Notes under the pieces: generated by a model | The model's input: the letters and a program-made list of their open reading frames with translations, nothing else | Databases searched by the model: none | Told to the model about the DNA's origin: nothing | NCBI RefSeq assembly: GCF_964199755.1 | Contig: NC_133897.1 | Location: 16,580,992-16,644,991, forward strand | DNA: 64,000 bases | Direction: 5' to 3' | Origin: Larus michahellis | Taxonomy: Eukaryota > Chordata > Aves > Charadriiformes > Laridae | Shown here: one piece after another, positions 13,736 to 26,300 of the stretch | Position numbering within the stretch: the first letter of the stretch is position 1 | How the letters are laid out: each line of letters begins with the position of its first letter | Program-made: the position numbers and the translations under genes

Positions 13736-15954
13736 TGTGAGGACTTGCATCTCATTCCAGCACTGAGTGGAAGTGCCAAGTGCCACCGCAGTACATAATG
13801 AGACATGTCACCCGGTGTTGGGGACAGCAAGGAGACGTGAATGAATCGGCCCCGATGTTTTCTCTTGGCCAGAGATGAGAGGAGCAGGGACTTGAGGGGT
13901 CGCAGCAGACACATGCTTTAGGGTGCGACTCTGCACAGAGGAGCTGAGGACTCTGCTGTCAGAGCCCGGGGGTGGGGGTAACATATGCCATCAAGCTGCA
14001 TTTTCCTGTTGATCTATTTACACCTCCTCCCCAGACAGCAAGAGCCAAGCCAGGAAACAGTCTTTTCTCCAGCCATATGTGTGTCTGCAACAAGGGGTAT
14101 TTTCAGCATACCGGTGATAACTGGGGGTGTCACGCTGTTTTGTGAGCAAAATTTTGTAGCATAAGCCAAACCACAGAAAGACTACTACCAAGTAACTACC
14201 TCCAAAGCTGTTCAGGCTGTCTTGTGAATTAAATCATTTTTCTTTGTCCTTTTGTTTAGATCTTTACCTTGTGTTGCCAAGCAACTGCACGGGGAAAGTT
14301 AATGGCAAAGCTCCCCTATTAAACCAGGCAGGTAGGAGATCTTTGAACTGAGGTGATTCGGCGTGGAAAAGACAAGGACTGAGAGAAGAGGGCCCATGGC
14401 CGTTTGGATCTTTTTTTTTTATTTTCCATGCATCCTAGAAACAGAGGATGCTGCAGCAGAGATAGCCAAAGACAGGGCTTTCCTGTGCATAGTTTATTAC
14501 CATGTCAGTTCAAGGAAACTGAACCCAAGTGCAGGCTACGGACTGAGAGATGTCAAAAAGAAAATATTGCACCAGTGATTTCCACTCCGAATTATCCTAC
14601 CAACAGGATTTCTCCCTCAAAATGGAAATCTTGACCCAATTCACTGCCACTCAGACACTCGTAGCTTAAGCCTCTACAGCCCAAGAAGGAATCTCTGCCT
14701 CCATTAAATCAGACAGAAGTTACAAAGGATGCCACAGCTTCCTCCCAGCAATACCTACAGCATGTTCCAGGTGAGAAAATTGAAACCCACGGGATCCCTG
14801 TGAACTAGGATGTATGTTTCAGGCTGAAGGTTCATAGCTTAAATAGAAAAAGAGGGGCCCAAGACACAAGGAAACTGCTGCCTCATACTGGCTCCCACAC
14901 TCACTTTGCACAACTCACTGAACACAGTCCCAGGACTCGAGGAGTCCTGACCATTAGGCACTTCTACACACCACCATCGAAGTCCCCTGGTCCTTTCCAT
15001 TCATTGCCTATTAATGATCCTAGTTTTCCAGTTATACCACATAACATCCATGCCTCTCAAGGCCAGGATTTCAAAGGACTGGTATTACTTCTAATTACAT
15101 GCTTCATTTTGTAAACTCTTGGCTTTAGATGGTATTAATTAGACTGGCCTACTTAGTAGTATTTTCAATTCATGATTTTACCATGCCTTGTACATTTGGC
15201 ATTTCTCCCAGGAGCTCAGCTGCTGGATGCAGGACGCTGCAGGGGGACACTTCCAGCTCTCTTGGCAGAGAAGAAACCCTGGGGAAGCTGAAGCTTTTGT
15301 ACCCAAAAACTCAGAAAAGCACCAAAAAAGTATTAGTTATAAACAAGCCTCTTGAGTTTTTAAACTGATCAAGTCAGTCCAATGACATTAGAGGTCCTTT
15401 TTGACTTTTTTTAATACCAGTAACACTAAGTTGATTTAGTGTGAACTCGTACATTTAAACCCTGGTCTAGACAGAGTCAAGATAGAGGAATTCATCTCCA
15501 AAAGCTATATGTGCTACTTCTGCTTCTTTTAATCTCTGAAGGCCAATAAATGCATCAGTAGGAATATACAAGAGTTGTGCATGGAAGCCAGACTCAATAG
15601 GAATGGTTTAGTGGCTGCTGGGTATATATGGGAACCACCAGGAGCATGGAAAAAGACATGGGAAAGGGAGAGAACTGCTGAAGGCTCATGGGATGAACTT
15701 AGCAGTCCCAAATGGAGCACGAGGGAAGCTGTGCTTCATAAGGGTACAGAGATGGAAAAAAACTCTCTCTCTAACTGGTAAACCTACTTTGAAGTGAACA
15801 TTATTCTATGTTCATCATTATCCATGTTTGCACAAAATTACTATTGCAGATGAAAAACTGTATCATGTTAAATAGAAACTGCAATCGAGACTAGATTTTG
15901 TCACACAGTAGTATGGGTGCAGTTGTGACAGTTGTGCTGAGGCTTGGCTAAAAA

Positions 15955-16090
15955 TATTCCTACCGTATTTTGCAAAGTTTTATAGGCTGATCTGACCTGG
16001 CAGTTCCTGTGTTTCTACCTAGTCTAGTATCCTGTCTCCGAGAAATGCTAACACCAGCAGCTTCAGATGAAACCGCTCACAGTCAGGTGG
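15955..16090 (+). repeat. ancient CR1-type repeat relic
   Basis: The stretch holds GGCTGATCTGACCTGGCAGT followed by CTAGTCTAGTATCCTGTCTC and then ACACCAGCAGCTTCAGATGA. These are diverged forms of words found in order in old sauropsid CR1-associated repeats ('GATCTGGCAGTTC', 'CAGTATCCTGTCTC', 'CACCAGATGCTTCAG'). The order and spacing support a real relic. The subfamily and exact ends cannot be fixed by eye. Confidence 0.45.
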
Positions 16091-16728
16091 CACAGTCTAC
16101 CTTATAAAAATATTACTTAGAGCCACAACAGAAAAAGATTGATTACTGAAGACAAACTAGTTCAACTGTGAACAAAAGCCCCATGTGCCATAATAGCATA
16201 CTATTTACAGCTCATATGCATTAAAACCCAAAAACTCTTTATCACTTACAGCATCACGGACTTTTAGCAGCTGTAGAACTGTACACAGAGACAACCGTCC
16301 TATACTGAGCTGCCGACTCTCTCTCGCTACCTTTTTCTGAACACAGAAAAGGTTAAGTTATTTAACCTGGCAAGGCAAATTTGGTTGTGAGCTATAAGAA
16401 ACAGGAAATGCTCCTGTAGGTTTAAAATCAAGGAGATCCAAATTTAGGATCTCAGCTAAAACTACAGAAAGCCATCAATGTGCCAACATTCTAATGTAAT
16501 TGTGCACAGCCCAACTCACATTACTAATATGGTCTACAATTTCCCACAAATTTTGTCTGAAATTATCAAATATTTTATTCTAGTTTGATAATGTTTGATT
16601 TTATTTTTTTGTAATTGAAAGTATCTGTGTGCATATATATCAAATATTACTGACAGGCCCTTAGTTCTCTTACTTCTACACAGGAAATTACACTGTAGAT
16701 TTTTCTTCTAAGATCTCTGATAAGGTTC

Positions 16729-16769
16729 ACATGTATGTGTGTATATGCACATATATATATATGCACAGG
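16729..16769. repeat. TG/AT dinucleotide microsatellite
   Basis: A short mixed simple repeat: ATGTATGTGTGTATATGCAC followed by (AT)6 at 16751-16762 and then ATGCAC. The AT core is flanked by TGCA words on both sides, so the strand can fold back on itself. Confidence 0.8.
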
Positions 16770-17092
16770 TACATAGTTGTTAAATCCTGTGGTTTTTACA
16801 CTTGTATTTCTGTGTGAAAAGATGGGTTCACACCGGACAAGCCTCTTCATCAGGAAAGAAAATAAGTTTCTCTTTGCAAGCATTCTGCTTCTTCAGACTC
16901 ACCTAACCACCATTAAAGCCTTCCTGGTTCTTTACTAACCTACCTTAATTAATATTAGTTATATATTAATAAGAATTTTTTGTGGCAGACAGAGCAACTC
17001 TAGACAGATCATAGATAGATCAAATTGGAACTTTAATTGTCTTTAAAACATGAGAAGTATAAATTCTATATAACGCTATTGAAGCTAAGAGG

Positions 17093-17621
17093 TCTAGGAG
17101 TACTGCGTCCAGCTCTGGAGTCCTCAACACAAGAAGGACATGGACCTATTGGAACGGGTCCAGGGGAGGGCCACAAAGATGATCAGAGCACTGGAGCACC
17201 TCTGCTATGACAACAGGCTGAGAGGGTTGGGGTTGTCCAGCCTGGAGAAGAGAATGCTCCGGGGAGACCTTATAGCAGCCTTCCAGTACCTAAAGGGGGC
17301 CTATAGGAAGGATGGGGAGGGACTCTTGATCAGGGGGTGTTATGATAGGACTAAAGGTAATGGCCTCAAACTGAAAGAAGGTAGATTTAGATTGCATATC
17401 AGGAAGAAATTCTTTACTGTGAGGGTGGTGAGGCACTGGAACAGGTTGCCCAGGGAAGCTGTCAATGCCCCATCCCTGGAGGTGTTCAAGGCCAGGCTGG
17501 ATGGGGCTTTGAGCAGCCTGGTCTAGTGGGAGGTGCTCCTGCCCAGGGCAGGGGGGTTGGAACTAGATGATCTTTAAGGTCCCTTCCAACCCTAACAATT
17601 CTATGATTCTATGGTTCTGTG
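17093..17621 (+). mobile_element. CR1 LINE, 5'-truncated copy
   Basis: This is the 3' end of a chicken-repeat-1 retrotransposon, the dominant non-LTR element of birds. It carries the end of the reverse-transcriptase ORF2, then a short 3' UTR with the diagnostic GGAACTAGATGATCTTTAAG and CCCTTCCAACCC words, and ends in octamers ATTCTATG (17598-17605 and 17606-17613) plus a diverged third. CR1 copies end in such octamers instead of poly(A) and are usually 5'-truncated, as here. The few substitutions and open frame suggest a copy younger than the other CR1 relics in the window. No target-site duplication is evident. It cannot be autonomous. Confidence 0.95.
17140..17526 (+). pseudogene. CR1 ORF2 C-terminal fragment (open, 128 codons)
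   Basis: This is the last part of the CR1 ORF2 protein, which in full-length elements carries an endonuclease and a reverse transcriptase; only the tail after the catalytic domain remains. The translation shows the family's typical blocks in order: MDLLERVQGRATKMIR near residue 1, LRGDLIAAFQYLKGAY near 41, FRLHIRKKFFTVRVVRHWNR near 83 and SLEVFKARLDGAL near 112. It ends at a TAG (17524-17526), where the family normally stops. The frame continues upstream of the ATG (codons AAG AAG GAC), so the ATG is internal to the original ORF and not a true start. There is no catalytic core and no promoter of its own. It is a dead fragment with an undisturbed frame, not a host gene. Confidence 0.9.
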
Positions 17622-20600
17622 TGAGTATGTTGCACTGGTCTTTGTCCTTCCCAAGAGCCGTGAGATAACACACTGACAGGAAATCACCAGGTAAATATAT
17701 ACAGAGAGCTCAAGGGAAGTGCCACAAGAGTTTCATGTTAATTACTCTCCTTCATCCCACACACTAGTTCTTAATGGACAAACAGATCAATGTGGGTGAC
17801 CACGTTTCAGGTACATGTAGATTGTTCACCTAGAAGCACCAAAGATCTCCTCTGAAGATGTCAAACTTAGCCTGAGAGAGGCCACTGCACAAGGGCTATC
17901 TGCCAGCTGCCACAAGAGTGTGGAGAAGACCACAGGCCACCTCCAAAGTAAGTCCTTGCAAAGGCTGCCACACTCCTACTTTGCTCCCAAGCTGGCAGGC
18001 AGCAACTGGCAGCCCATGTTGCTGGAATTCTGAGCTGCAGAGCCTTCTGGTGCTTAGAAGGTAAGAACAGCTACAGAGCTTGTGGTAAAAACAAGATGCA
18101 TGTTCTAAGGTTTTACACTGAACAATGGCGTGCATAGATCAATGACTGTATTGCACTCTCCGAGGCCAAGCATATTGCCAGACCGTACTGGAAACTCATG
18201 GTATCCTCTGATGAATAAGATACCTTCTTCATTTAGCATTCAGAGATGAGACTTCAGGGTGTGAGGAGCTACTGGGAAGCACAGGGATGAGCTATGGAAG
18301 AGTGTCTGTAGCCATGTGGGCCACCTTTGTGTGTCTGCAAAGAAGGATTTTATCCACCTCCGAGAAATGCTGGGAAAACAGCTGAGCACTCAGTTGCCCC
18401 TGACATTTCCCCACTGGTTTCTCATGCTAATATATTTAAATTTATCAGCGAGCACTGATTTTGCTATTTCAACCTCCCAGTTATCTTTGTACCATTTGTT
18501 TTTTCCCAAGAAAGGTAGTTGGCTAATCCAAAACACCGTAGCCAGGAAATCAAAAGCTTTTTTTTCTGTTCCCAGTTCTGGCACTGCCTCCCTCCATCGG
18601 CATCGTCTCAGGGCTCTCACCCTCTACGCGCATACAGAAGATTGTAACACTCACACAATTGGAGGAACTTGCTGGTTACATTTGACCAACCCCATATAAA
18701 TACCAGAAGTTTTAAGAGCAAGGAACTCTTTATATGCCATATGGCATTGATATTAATATATCAATAAATTCCTCCCTAACTGCAACAGATGCTCAAGTCA
18801 GTAGTTTCACCGTACAATACAATGCACTGTTGTGTCCTTTTCTGTGAGCCAGAATAAGCCAGATGCTTTTCCACATCATATTGGCAGAAATATGGTGCTA
18901 TGCAGCCAGAGAAAGCAAACTTTATCTCCACTACAGATGAGCCTCTACAGAACCGATTTTTAAATCTTGCTGTCTTAAAGCTGATTAATTTTGACAAAAG
19001 ATTTACCTACTGATAGCTATCCAGATGATCAAATACTGCTGTATCTGAGACTGATGTATCATCAAGGAATATGAAACTCCCCTAATGTCACAATTATATT
19101 TTTCTTATTTCTTTTATAATACCATTAGACAAAGGAAACAAATGAGTGATTTTCATTTTTCGTCCATTAACTATTTTTTTGCTTTTTTATCATCTCTATT
19201 CACTCTCATTTATCTTTCTTCTCATTTCCTCAGAGAGCAAACAGTGCTAGCCTGCTTCCCTGCTTCCCTCATTAAATATAATTTTAATTATTTTTACTTC
19301 ACCCTTACCCATTAGTTGTCTAAAGTTCTCTTCCAGCTGCATATATTAACACCTCACTATTCTAATCATTCTCTGTTGCAAATATCATCACCTAATTTTG
19401 GCACCCGAATCTTTGCTCTTTGATCCTTTAATTGGCATCTACGGTTGAACTCCTGCGGGGCTATGCTCTTTCACTACTCCCCTCCCCAGCAATTCACATC
19501 ACCAGCTTCTACGTCTCCCTGCCTGACTATATTTCAGAGTTTGCTTTCACAAATGGCTTCAGCCATGTGAAGAGTATGTGGCCACCAAAAGGAGTTATCC
19601 CGCCACCCCAGCATCCCTGGGTGCATGTTCCTACAGCATTGCTGGCACTGGCATTACCACTTGTCAGCCAAACCACGACTGTTCTTTCAGTTCTTTGTCC
19701 TTTTTTCGGTAGGGTAAATTTTCTGGCAGATGAGTTAATGCCTGCTCAAGGCAGACAGCAGGGCTACAAGCCGAGAGAGCAAGGCAGGACTGCCTCTTTT
19801 GGCCACAGGGCACGCGGATGAGTTTACAACATGCATGAAACTGCTGTCTGGTAAGCGCAAAAACCGCACAGTGACAGGGGGGAAATGTGCCTTTAGATTC
19901 TCGCCAGCTACCACTTTTCTGTTTTAATCACAATCACAGTCTTATGCGGGCAGCGCACTACCCTTTGGAGGAGGGGGTTGCTATTTGCTTCACTGTTGAA
20001 CTTCACCAGGCCTTCAGTTCCCCCAAAAGTAAAACACATGGCAAGAAAACGGATGGGTCTTGCAATCCTTAGTCATCGACTTCAACAGGACTTTGTCTGG
20101 AGGGGAAGAGGGAAAACCGTTAACGAATAGGTCTAAAAATAAATGCAAGAGTTTCCTGACATTGTTTTCTGGTCTTCTGTATTCCCCTTATGAGGGAAAA
20201 AGAACAGTGGGATTCAAACTGCATTTTACTTTGCTGTTAAAATTCAGAACCCGAGAAAATATGTAAGTAATAGCAGGACTCAGAAATAAGAGCGGGTCTT
20301 GATTGTAGCCATGATGACCTTCACTGCTGTTGTTTCTGGGGTTTGTGAGAGAGAAAATAAATCACTCACCATTACCAATACCCCATCAAATTATTTGTTA
20401 CAAGTTTAGGTATCCAAAGACTTAACACTTAAAGGATTATTTTTCCTCCAAAAACTAAACCACTTTTATAAAGGAAACCAGTGTGCTATATTTATAGGTA
20501 ACATCTTAAACTCCTACATGTCAGAGAATATAATGAAAGCTCTAATTGTTTCTTTCAGTATCTTCAGGGAACCTGTCAGAAATTCTCTCACATCTGCAGC

Positions 20601-21248
20601 AGCCAAATACACAACTTTTGTAGTGATATATCTATCTATGTCACAGGACAGGCTTAAAAAAGAAGCAGCACTATTGATCTTTCAGAAATCTATACAAAAA
20701 CTATTTAGGTTCATCTGTCTTGGATACCATAATTATAGAGCACAGCTCTGGCTGTAGATTCCTTGATACATGCTGAAAGCTAGCAGTTTGAGTATTTATT
20801 TTCTCCTTTGGAGTATCTCATTGCAAACTGCTCTAAAGAAGTTGAGAGAAATCCACAAGTTTTCCTAATGGTTTACAAAAGTGAAAAAGGCAATTTATTA
20901 GGGTTATTTTTCCTGTTCCACAAGATCTATATAAGAGGCAAGTTCCACTGGGGTCTGGAGGTACCTGGTGCCTGTTGTACTGATGTAGCAATCACTTGGG
21001 AGGTACTACGGTGAAATGACTAAACCAGACAGAGAAGGTGCTGGGCCAGTTGATAGCTCCCAAACTTGGGATGACACAGCTACAACTGCCGATGTGCTAA
21101 TTTCTACAACAAACCTGGGCTGCTTTGTTTGAGTCATTAGAGTAGCAGGAAATTCACTTCTGCTGCATCAGCTCTCAAAAGAAAATGTCTACAACTAAAA
21201 GCAATACCAAAACGAATACAATAGAACCAGCAGGATGCACTTATGTAC
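17622..21248. other. gene-free unique sequence
   Basis: No supportable gene. The longest frames (127 codons at 18316-18699 and 129 codons at 19432-19821, both +) have no recognisable domain and no splice context. The block at about 18400-18600, which includes TTTCCCAAGAAAGG, and the AT-rich block at about 19080-19430 are unique and could be conserved non-coding elements. Confidence 0.55.
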
Positions 21249-21818
21249 TGGTTTTGCCTGGAATGGAGTTAATTTTCTTCATACCAGCCTGTATGGTGCT
21301 ATGTTTTGGATCTGTGACCAAAATAGCGTTGACAACAGTTGGATGCTTTAGCTATTGCCGAGCAGTGCTTAGACAGCATCAAGGCTTTCTCTGTTTCTCA
21401 CCCTGCCCTGCCAGGGCACAAGAGGTTGGCAGGGGACACAGCTGGGACAGATGACCCCAACTGACCGAAGGGATATCCCACAACATATGACGCTGTGCTC
21501 AGCAATAAAAGCTGGGGGAAACAAGAAGGAAATGGGGGGACATTTGAGTTATGGCATGTGTCTTCCCAAGTAACGTGTTGGAGCCCTGCTTTCCTAGAAA
21601 TGGCTAAACACCTGACTGCTGACGGGAAGCAGCGAATGAATTCCTTATTTTGCTTTGCTTGTGCATGCAGCTTTGCTTTACCTATTAAACTGTCTTTAGC
21701 TTGACCAACGAGTTTTCTCACTTTTGCCCCTCTGATGCTCTCCCCCACCCTACTGCAGGGGAGTCAGCGAGTGCCTGTGTGCGGCTGAGCTACCTACCAT
21801 GCCTACCAGGGTTAACCT
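21249..21818 (+). mobile_element. long terminal repeat of an avian endogenous retrovirus (probable solo LTR)
   Basis: The block begins TGGTTTTGCCTGGAATGGAG and contains the words TTGCCGAGCAGTGCTTAGAC, ACAGCTGGGACAGATGACCC, GACCGAAGGGATATCCCACA, CTATTAAACTGTCTTTAGC and CGAGTTTTCTCACTTTTG. This order matches an LTR widespread in bird genomes that I recognise from memory; the superfamily (ERVL or ERVK) is not settled. An A-rich AATAAAAGCTGGGGG replaces the usual TATA element near 21504, and ATTAAA (21684-21689) is the polyadenylation signal, which sets the orientation as +. I see no gag, pol or env and no second LTR in the window, so this is probably a solo LTR left by recombination. The left edge is firm. 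The right edge (GGGTTAACC, about 21810-21818) is degraded, and no clear target-site duplication is visible. Confidence 0.85.
21684..21689 (+). terminator. LTR polyadenylation signal ATTAAA
   Basis: ATTAAA sits in the 3' third of the LTR and is followed by a GT-rich stretch (TGTCTTTAGCTTG). This is the usual position of the retroviral poly(A) signal ahead of the R/U5 boundary. Whether it is used today is unknown. Confidence 0.6.
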
Positions 21819-23279
21819 ATAAGAACTTATTCCACTTTTTTTGCTGTCCCAGTCAGCCTTGACTTCATTTCACTGAGTTTAAGATCCCAAAGCATCATTG
21901 GCTTACCTCATATGACCTTCAGTATGCAGACATAAAGTCTAATTCACTCACAACCCTAGGTCATAGACATTTGCTTGACTAAAGGTCTCAAGCGTGAGGA
22001 ACAAGAGCCAGTTTAACTGGTATAATTTGCTGCAGGGACGGCTCCTCACCTGGTTCGCTGCTTCCCAGGTGCTCATCCTAGCCCTTTGCCCCTGCAACAC
22101 CCACAACTGCTCCGACTGTTCCCCACGGCATTTTGCTACACCTTGCACATCTGACTGGGATCCTGCATCTTTTTGGCCTGGGTGAGCAGCTCTCCATCAC
22201 CACCCTGGCTTCTGTTAGGCAGGAATTACAGATGGCCAGGGCCACAGTGCTGTGCTACCTGCCACTCTTTTACCCTTTAGTTCCTGCCCATCGATTCACA
22301 CTGCTCTTGTTTGTTAGGGGGCAGAGCGCCTTGAACACAAGATGAAGATGCTATCGGCATTGTTTCTGTGTATGTATCCTGTTTTGGTCCCTTTTTCTTG
22401 TAGGTTCTGCCCTCCCTGTGACTTCTCCATGACCTTACCACTTGCTCTGTGTGAGTGCCTCTGGTTATTTTGCATCTATGCTCAGATGCTTTCCTGTTAT
22501 TGCTTTACCTTGATCTGCTGCATGTGCTCCCAGCAGACAAAATACAAGTGGGAGAAGGCTGAAGCTGTAGTCAAAATTCATTGATTTGGAAGTATAGCAT
22601 ATCTACCTGAGGGATAGGGGAATGAAAAAGACCTCAAAACAAAAAAAGTGTACTAGATACAAGACAGTGTGTCCACAGTTTCCCATTTTTCTTCTGATGT
22701 ATTTTAACGTGATGGTTCAGCTTAGAGAGACAATCTGGGTGCTGACCTTCACCACTCTGTTCAGTGAGCATTAGCTCAGCAAGATGGCTAAATATTATCT
22801 AAACTGTTATTAGAAACAACTTTGGAAAATATTCATCTAATGACCTAGGGCTGACACCATTTTTTTGAATTTTCGCTCTCCATCTCCCCAGCTCACAGCC
22901 TTTGTTTTGCTGGAGGGTAGCGTGTTCCTGGCTGGCTGTTGAAGCTGCTGCACCCTCGATGGGAGGCAGAAGACAGAGAGGAGCCAGCCAGGCCAGGAGG
23001 CAGCTGTCTCCTCTACATCAAAGACAAGCTTGATTTCTGAACCATGACGTGCTCTTGGGACAGTGAAATTTTTACAGTCAGGACAAAGCACACAACAGGA
23101 GCTTTTACAGTCAGGATGGAGCTGAGAACAGAATATTTTTGGATGCTGAGCATTGACTACAGACATTCTTCTTTGTGAGAAAAGACCAGTCTGAAGTCTG
23201 ATTCATTATATAAAAATAAAAGTTATACACAAATATACAATTGGGGAGTATTTGCTATAAAGCTATGAATGTAGTTTAA
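21819..23279. other. gene-free sequence
   Basis: No supportable gene; only short overlapping frames. A 14-bp word (TTTTACAGTCAGGA) occurs twice, at 23070-23083 and 23103-23116, a 33-bp periodicity that suggests a small local duplication. Confidence 0.55.
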
Positions 23280-23345
23280 AGCTGGAATGGACCACTGTGA
23301 TCATCTAATTTAATCTCCTACAGGGCATTAACTATTGGAATTCCC
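23280..23345 (+). repeat. ancient sauropsid interspersed repeat relic
   Basis: The run GCTGGAATGGACCACTGTGA followed by TCATCTAATTTAATCTCCTA resembles the old sauropsid repeat layout 'AGAAGGGACCATTGTGATCATCTAGTCTGACCTCC'. About two thirds of the positions appear to agree by eye. The element class (CR1-associated or other) is not certain. Confidence 0.4.
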
Positions 23346-26300
23346 TAAAATCTTGATATTAAAAAAAAATCGTTTCACAAAATTTATTACAAGCCTGTGA
23401 CTAATAATCCTCCTTACTAATAAATTGTACTTTTATCAGTGAAAATTGTGATAAAATGTTGTAGTTCTGTAGTGAATGTAACACAGTAAAACACTGGTCC
23501 CTTTTCTCATAAAACATTGAATTTACAGGTTAAAATTCACATCAAATTGTAAATATGGAAATAGAGATTTTCATTGTTGTGACAGCCTTTAAAAATTGTC
23601 AAATACATATAGTGTTGGCATTACTGAAAAGCTGTGTAGAAACCTGGTTTGTATCCAAAGTCAGTTAATCTCTTTCCAAAACGCATTATAAATAAGAATT
23701 GATTTGGTAACATTTTAAAATTGTATTATCAAGAAAGCTGGGTCTAAACGTACCATTTTAACTTGATTTGCCATTTCTCATTATCATTTTACTATTTATT
23801 TTGTACCATTTTTCAATTGAATGACTTAAGTATTGCCCTTGAGATGCTCCTATTTATAGCATATCTTAGAATTTATTAGGTTCACAAAAATTCAGTCGAT
23901 GATGTTGACCTTTACAAGAAAGAATCACTCAGACTCCTTAATTCCATTTCACTGCATTGCAGTGCTAGCTATCTTTCTCCATTTTATCTAAATTTTACTT
24001 ATTAATTTCACTATCCTAAGGCTGCCTCATGCCGGAGGACATTTTCAAGCTTCAGTTTTTCATAGCTTCTTTATTAAATGCAAATTTTCTTCTTTTGTAG
24101 TTTTCCTTTTCATTGAAAACTTGGGATAACAGACAAATAAACTATCTAAGAAAAAAAGAATGCTAGTTAGTGAGCTCCCATTGTAAGGTATATACTCTGC
24201 AGACAGAGAAGCCTTACCTTCCACAAAAGCATGGCCAAGTCCAGACCAGGGCTAAGAATCAAACTGAAGGATGACAATCCCGGTCACCTTACAGTAATGT
24301 GGGTTATCTACTTCGAAATTAATAGAAAGACCAGGAGCATTAGAAATACCAGCATACAAAAAAAAAATCATGCAAAACTGAATGAACTTAGTAGATTACG
24401 AAGAGGTTAAATAAAATGTCAGCACAGGGAGGAACATACATCACTGAAAAATTTCAGCATATCAAGTAGATAGTGTGACTACTGACTCACAGAAAAGAAG
24501 GTGATGGCAGGTTAATTAACCACATTTCATGTAGCTGTAGAAAGATCACAAAAGGAGCAGAGACTCAGAAAGGGCAGTAAAAGCTGCTATATTTTAACTT
24601 TCAAAGCCGGAATTGGCATGGATTTTGTTTGTAATTGCTGTCACTAACTGCTGGCTCTTTCATTCTGGTGTTCAGGAGTATGTGCCCAATGAGCAATGCC
24701 TCAACACAGAGGTTCATTTAAAAACTCAAGAGAAGCTAGAAGGACAGCGAGCCCAAACAGAATCATAATATTTACTCAACCAGAGCCAAATTCAAAAGCA
24801 AAAGCTCCAATGCACTGACATAACATGCAGAAGACGCAGGTAATTACCATGGTCATAAGGTGATTTTGCCACAAAGAAGGGTCAGGAGAGCTCATAGTTC
24901 CAAGCTTTCTTCTCACTTTCTTATGATTATGAAAAATTTGGCAAAATAGCTTCCTTTTTGCAAACGTAACATTCTTTCTATCTGGCAGGGCATCTCTGCT
25001 ACCCAGGGTCACCCCATAATCTCGGCTGCTGGGAGAGCCACTGGAGCGGGAGAGCATCCCAGCCCAGCTGAGGCATCACGATGCAAATGGAGTGATGTCC
25101 AGATCCAGAGCCTGGAAAACTCTCCTCCTTTCCCATTCAGACAGTCAAACCTACCAGTTACAGCACGCATTTGCAGAGAAATGGACGCTACCTTACGGAC
25201 CCTGGGGGGACTTGTAACCATGCCTACAGTGTGTGGTACTCTGGGAGAAATCCAGCAATAGTGATGATCGCAATTACAGTACCCAGTGGTAATAGCGAAT
25301 CAGTTTACCACTATACAAGATAGGGATAAAAAATAAGGAGCATTTAATTTTGTAATACAAAGATTAAAAGGTCTGCTATAATAAAATTGCAATAGAAAAA
25401 TACAAGGCAGGAATATACCCTTCTGTGTTATATTTATCAATCAAAATGTCCCCAGTTGCTTGTGCACAGGAGCTAGCTTGCAAGGCTGGACTCTTCGCCT
25501 TCTCACCCTGAGGGCAGGGTTTTTCCAGGAAGGACAACACATCTGCTGTTATGGTTATGCCTGTCACCTTTACCATGCTGGGAAAAGCTCCTTCTTTTCT
25601 ATCAGGGTTTGCCACTTAGTTTTCTGTGACAAGTCACGTGGCAAAGTGAAAAACTAGGTTATTATCCTTTCCATTCTTCCTTGATGTTTCCATGAGTCAC
25701 ATATCCATTGGATCCCTCTGCTACTTTTCCCATGAGGGGTACTTTTAGGTGGGGGGAGGGTGAAAAGGAAAGGAGTGTGAAATTTGTCATCTCATAGAGA
25801 AAAGTCTCTGGAGTGCGCTATTTATGGGACACATCTACCTTCTCACTGACCTTGCCTCCTTTGCACATTTATATATCCATTAGAATTTATTAACTATGAA
25901 TACATTAGGCTCCAGGTGCATAACAAAGTGTCCAGAAAACGTATTTTAATAAAATATCCAAACAGCACGTCCAGATAATGCCTGCAATGTCCCCATATGT
26001 CTCACTACACACGCCACACAACTTAGTATGTCCTGGTAATATGACCTGCAATAGGTATCATCAGCTACATTCATTACCATTTAAGATAGGACAAAAAGGC
26101 AAGCTACTATTCTTTTCAGTTTTCTAACTGCGTTATTTGATACTCAAGAGCATAATATTTTAATTAAGGGTGTTTTTTCCCCATTATGGAAATAATTTTG
26201 AAGCAACTTTCCTCCTGGTTGCTTAAGGAGGTTCATTACAATGCAATGCAATTTACCCAGCTGGACAGGTCTGCAGGTGGCCAGAAACCCATTAGAGAGG

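Larger units (their letters stand above)
5726..15950. other. gene-free unique sequence
   Basis: No supportable exon or RNA gene. It contains a homeodomain-type site cluster (9533-9587), a GC-raised block (12390-13140) with a G-quadruplex motif, and a candidate conserved element (13380-13735), each listed separately. A purine-rich stretch lies near 10510-10590. Other open frames are short and unrecognised. Confidence 0.55.

Noticed and set aside
19432..19821. 129-codon open frame (+)
   Set aside because: No domain, no codon-use signal and no splice or promoter context; within the range expected by chance.
21249..21818. A complete provirus
   Set aside because: No gag, pol or env coding and no second LTR are visible on either side in the window.
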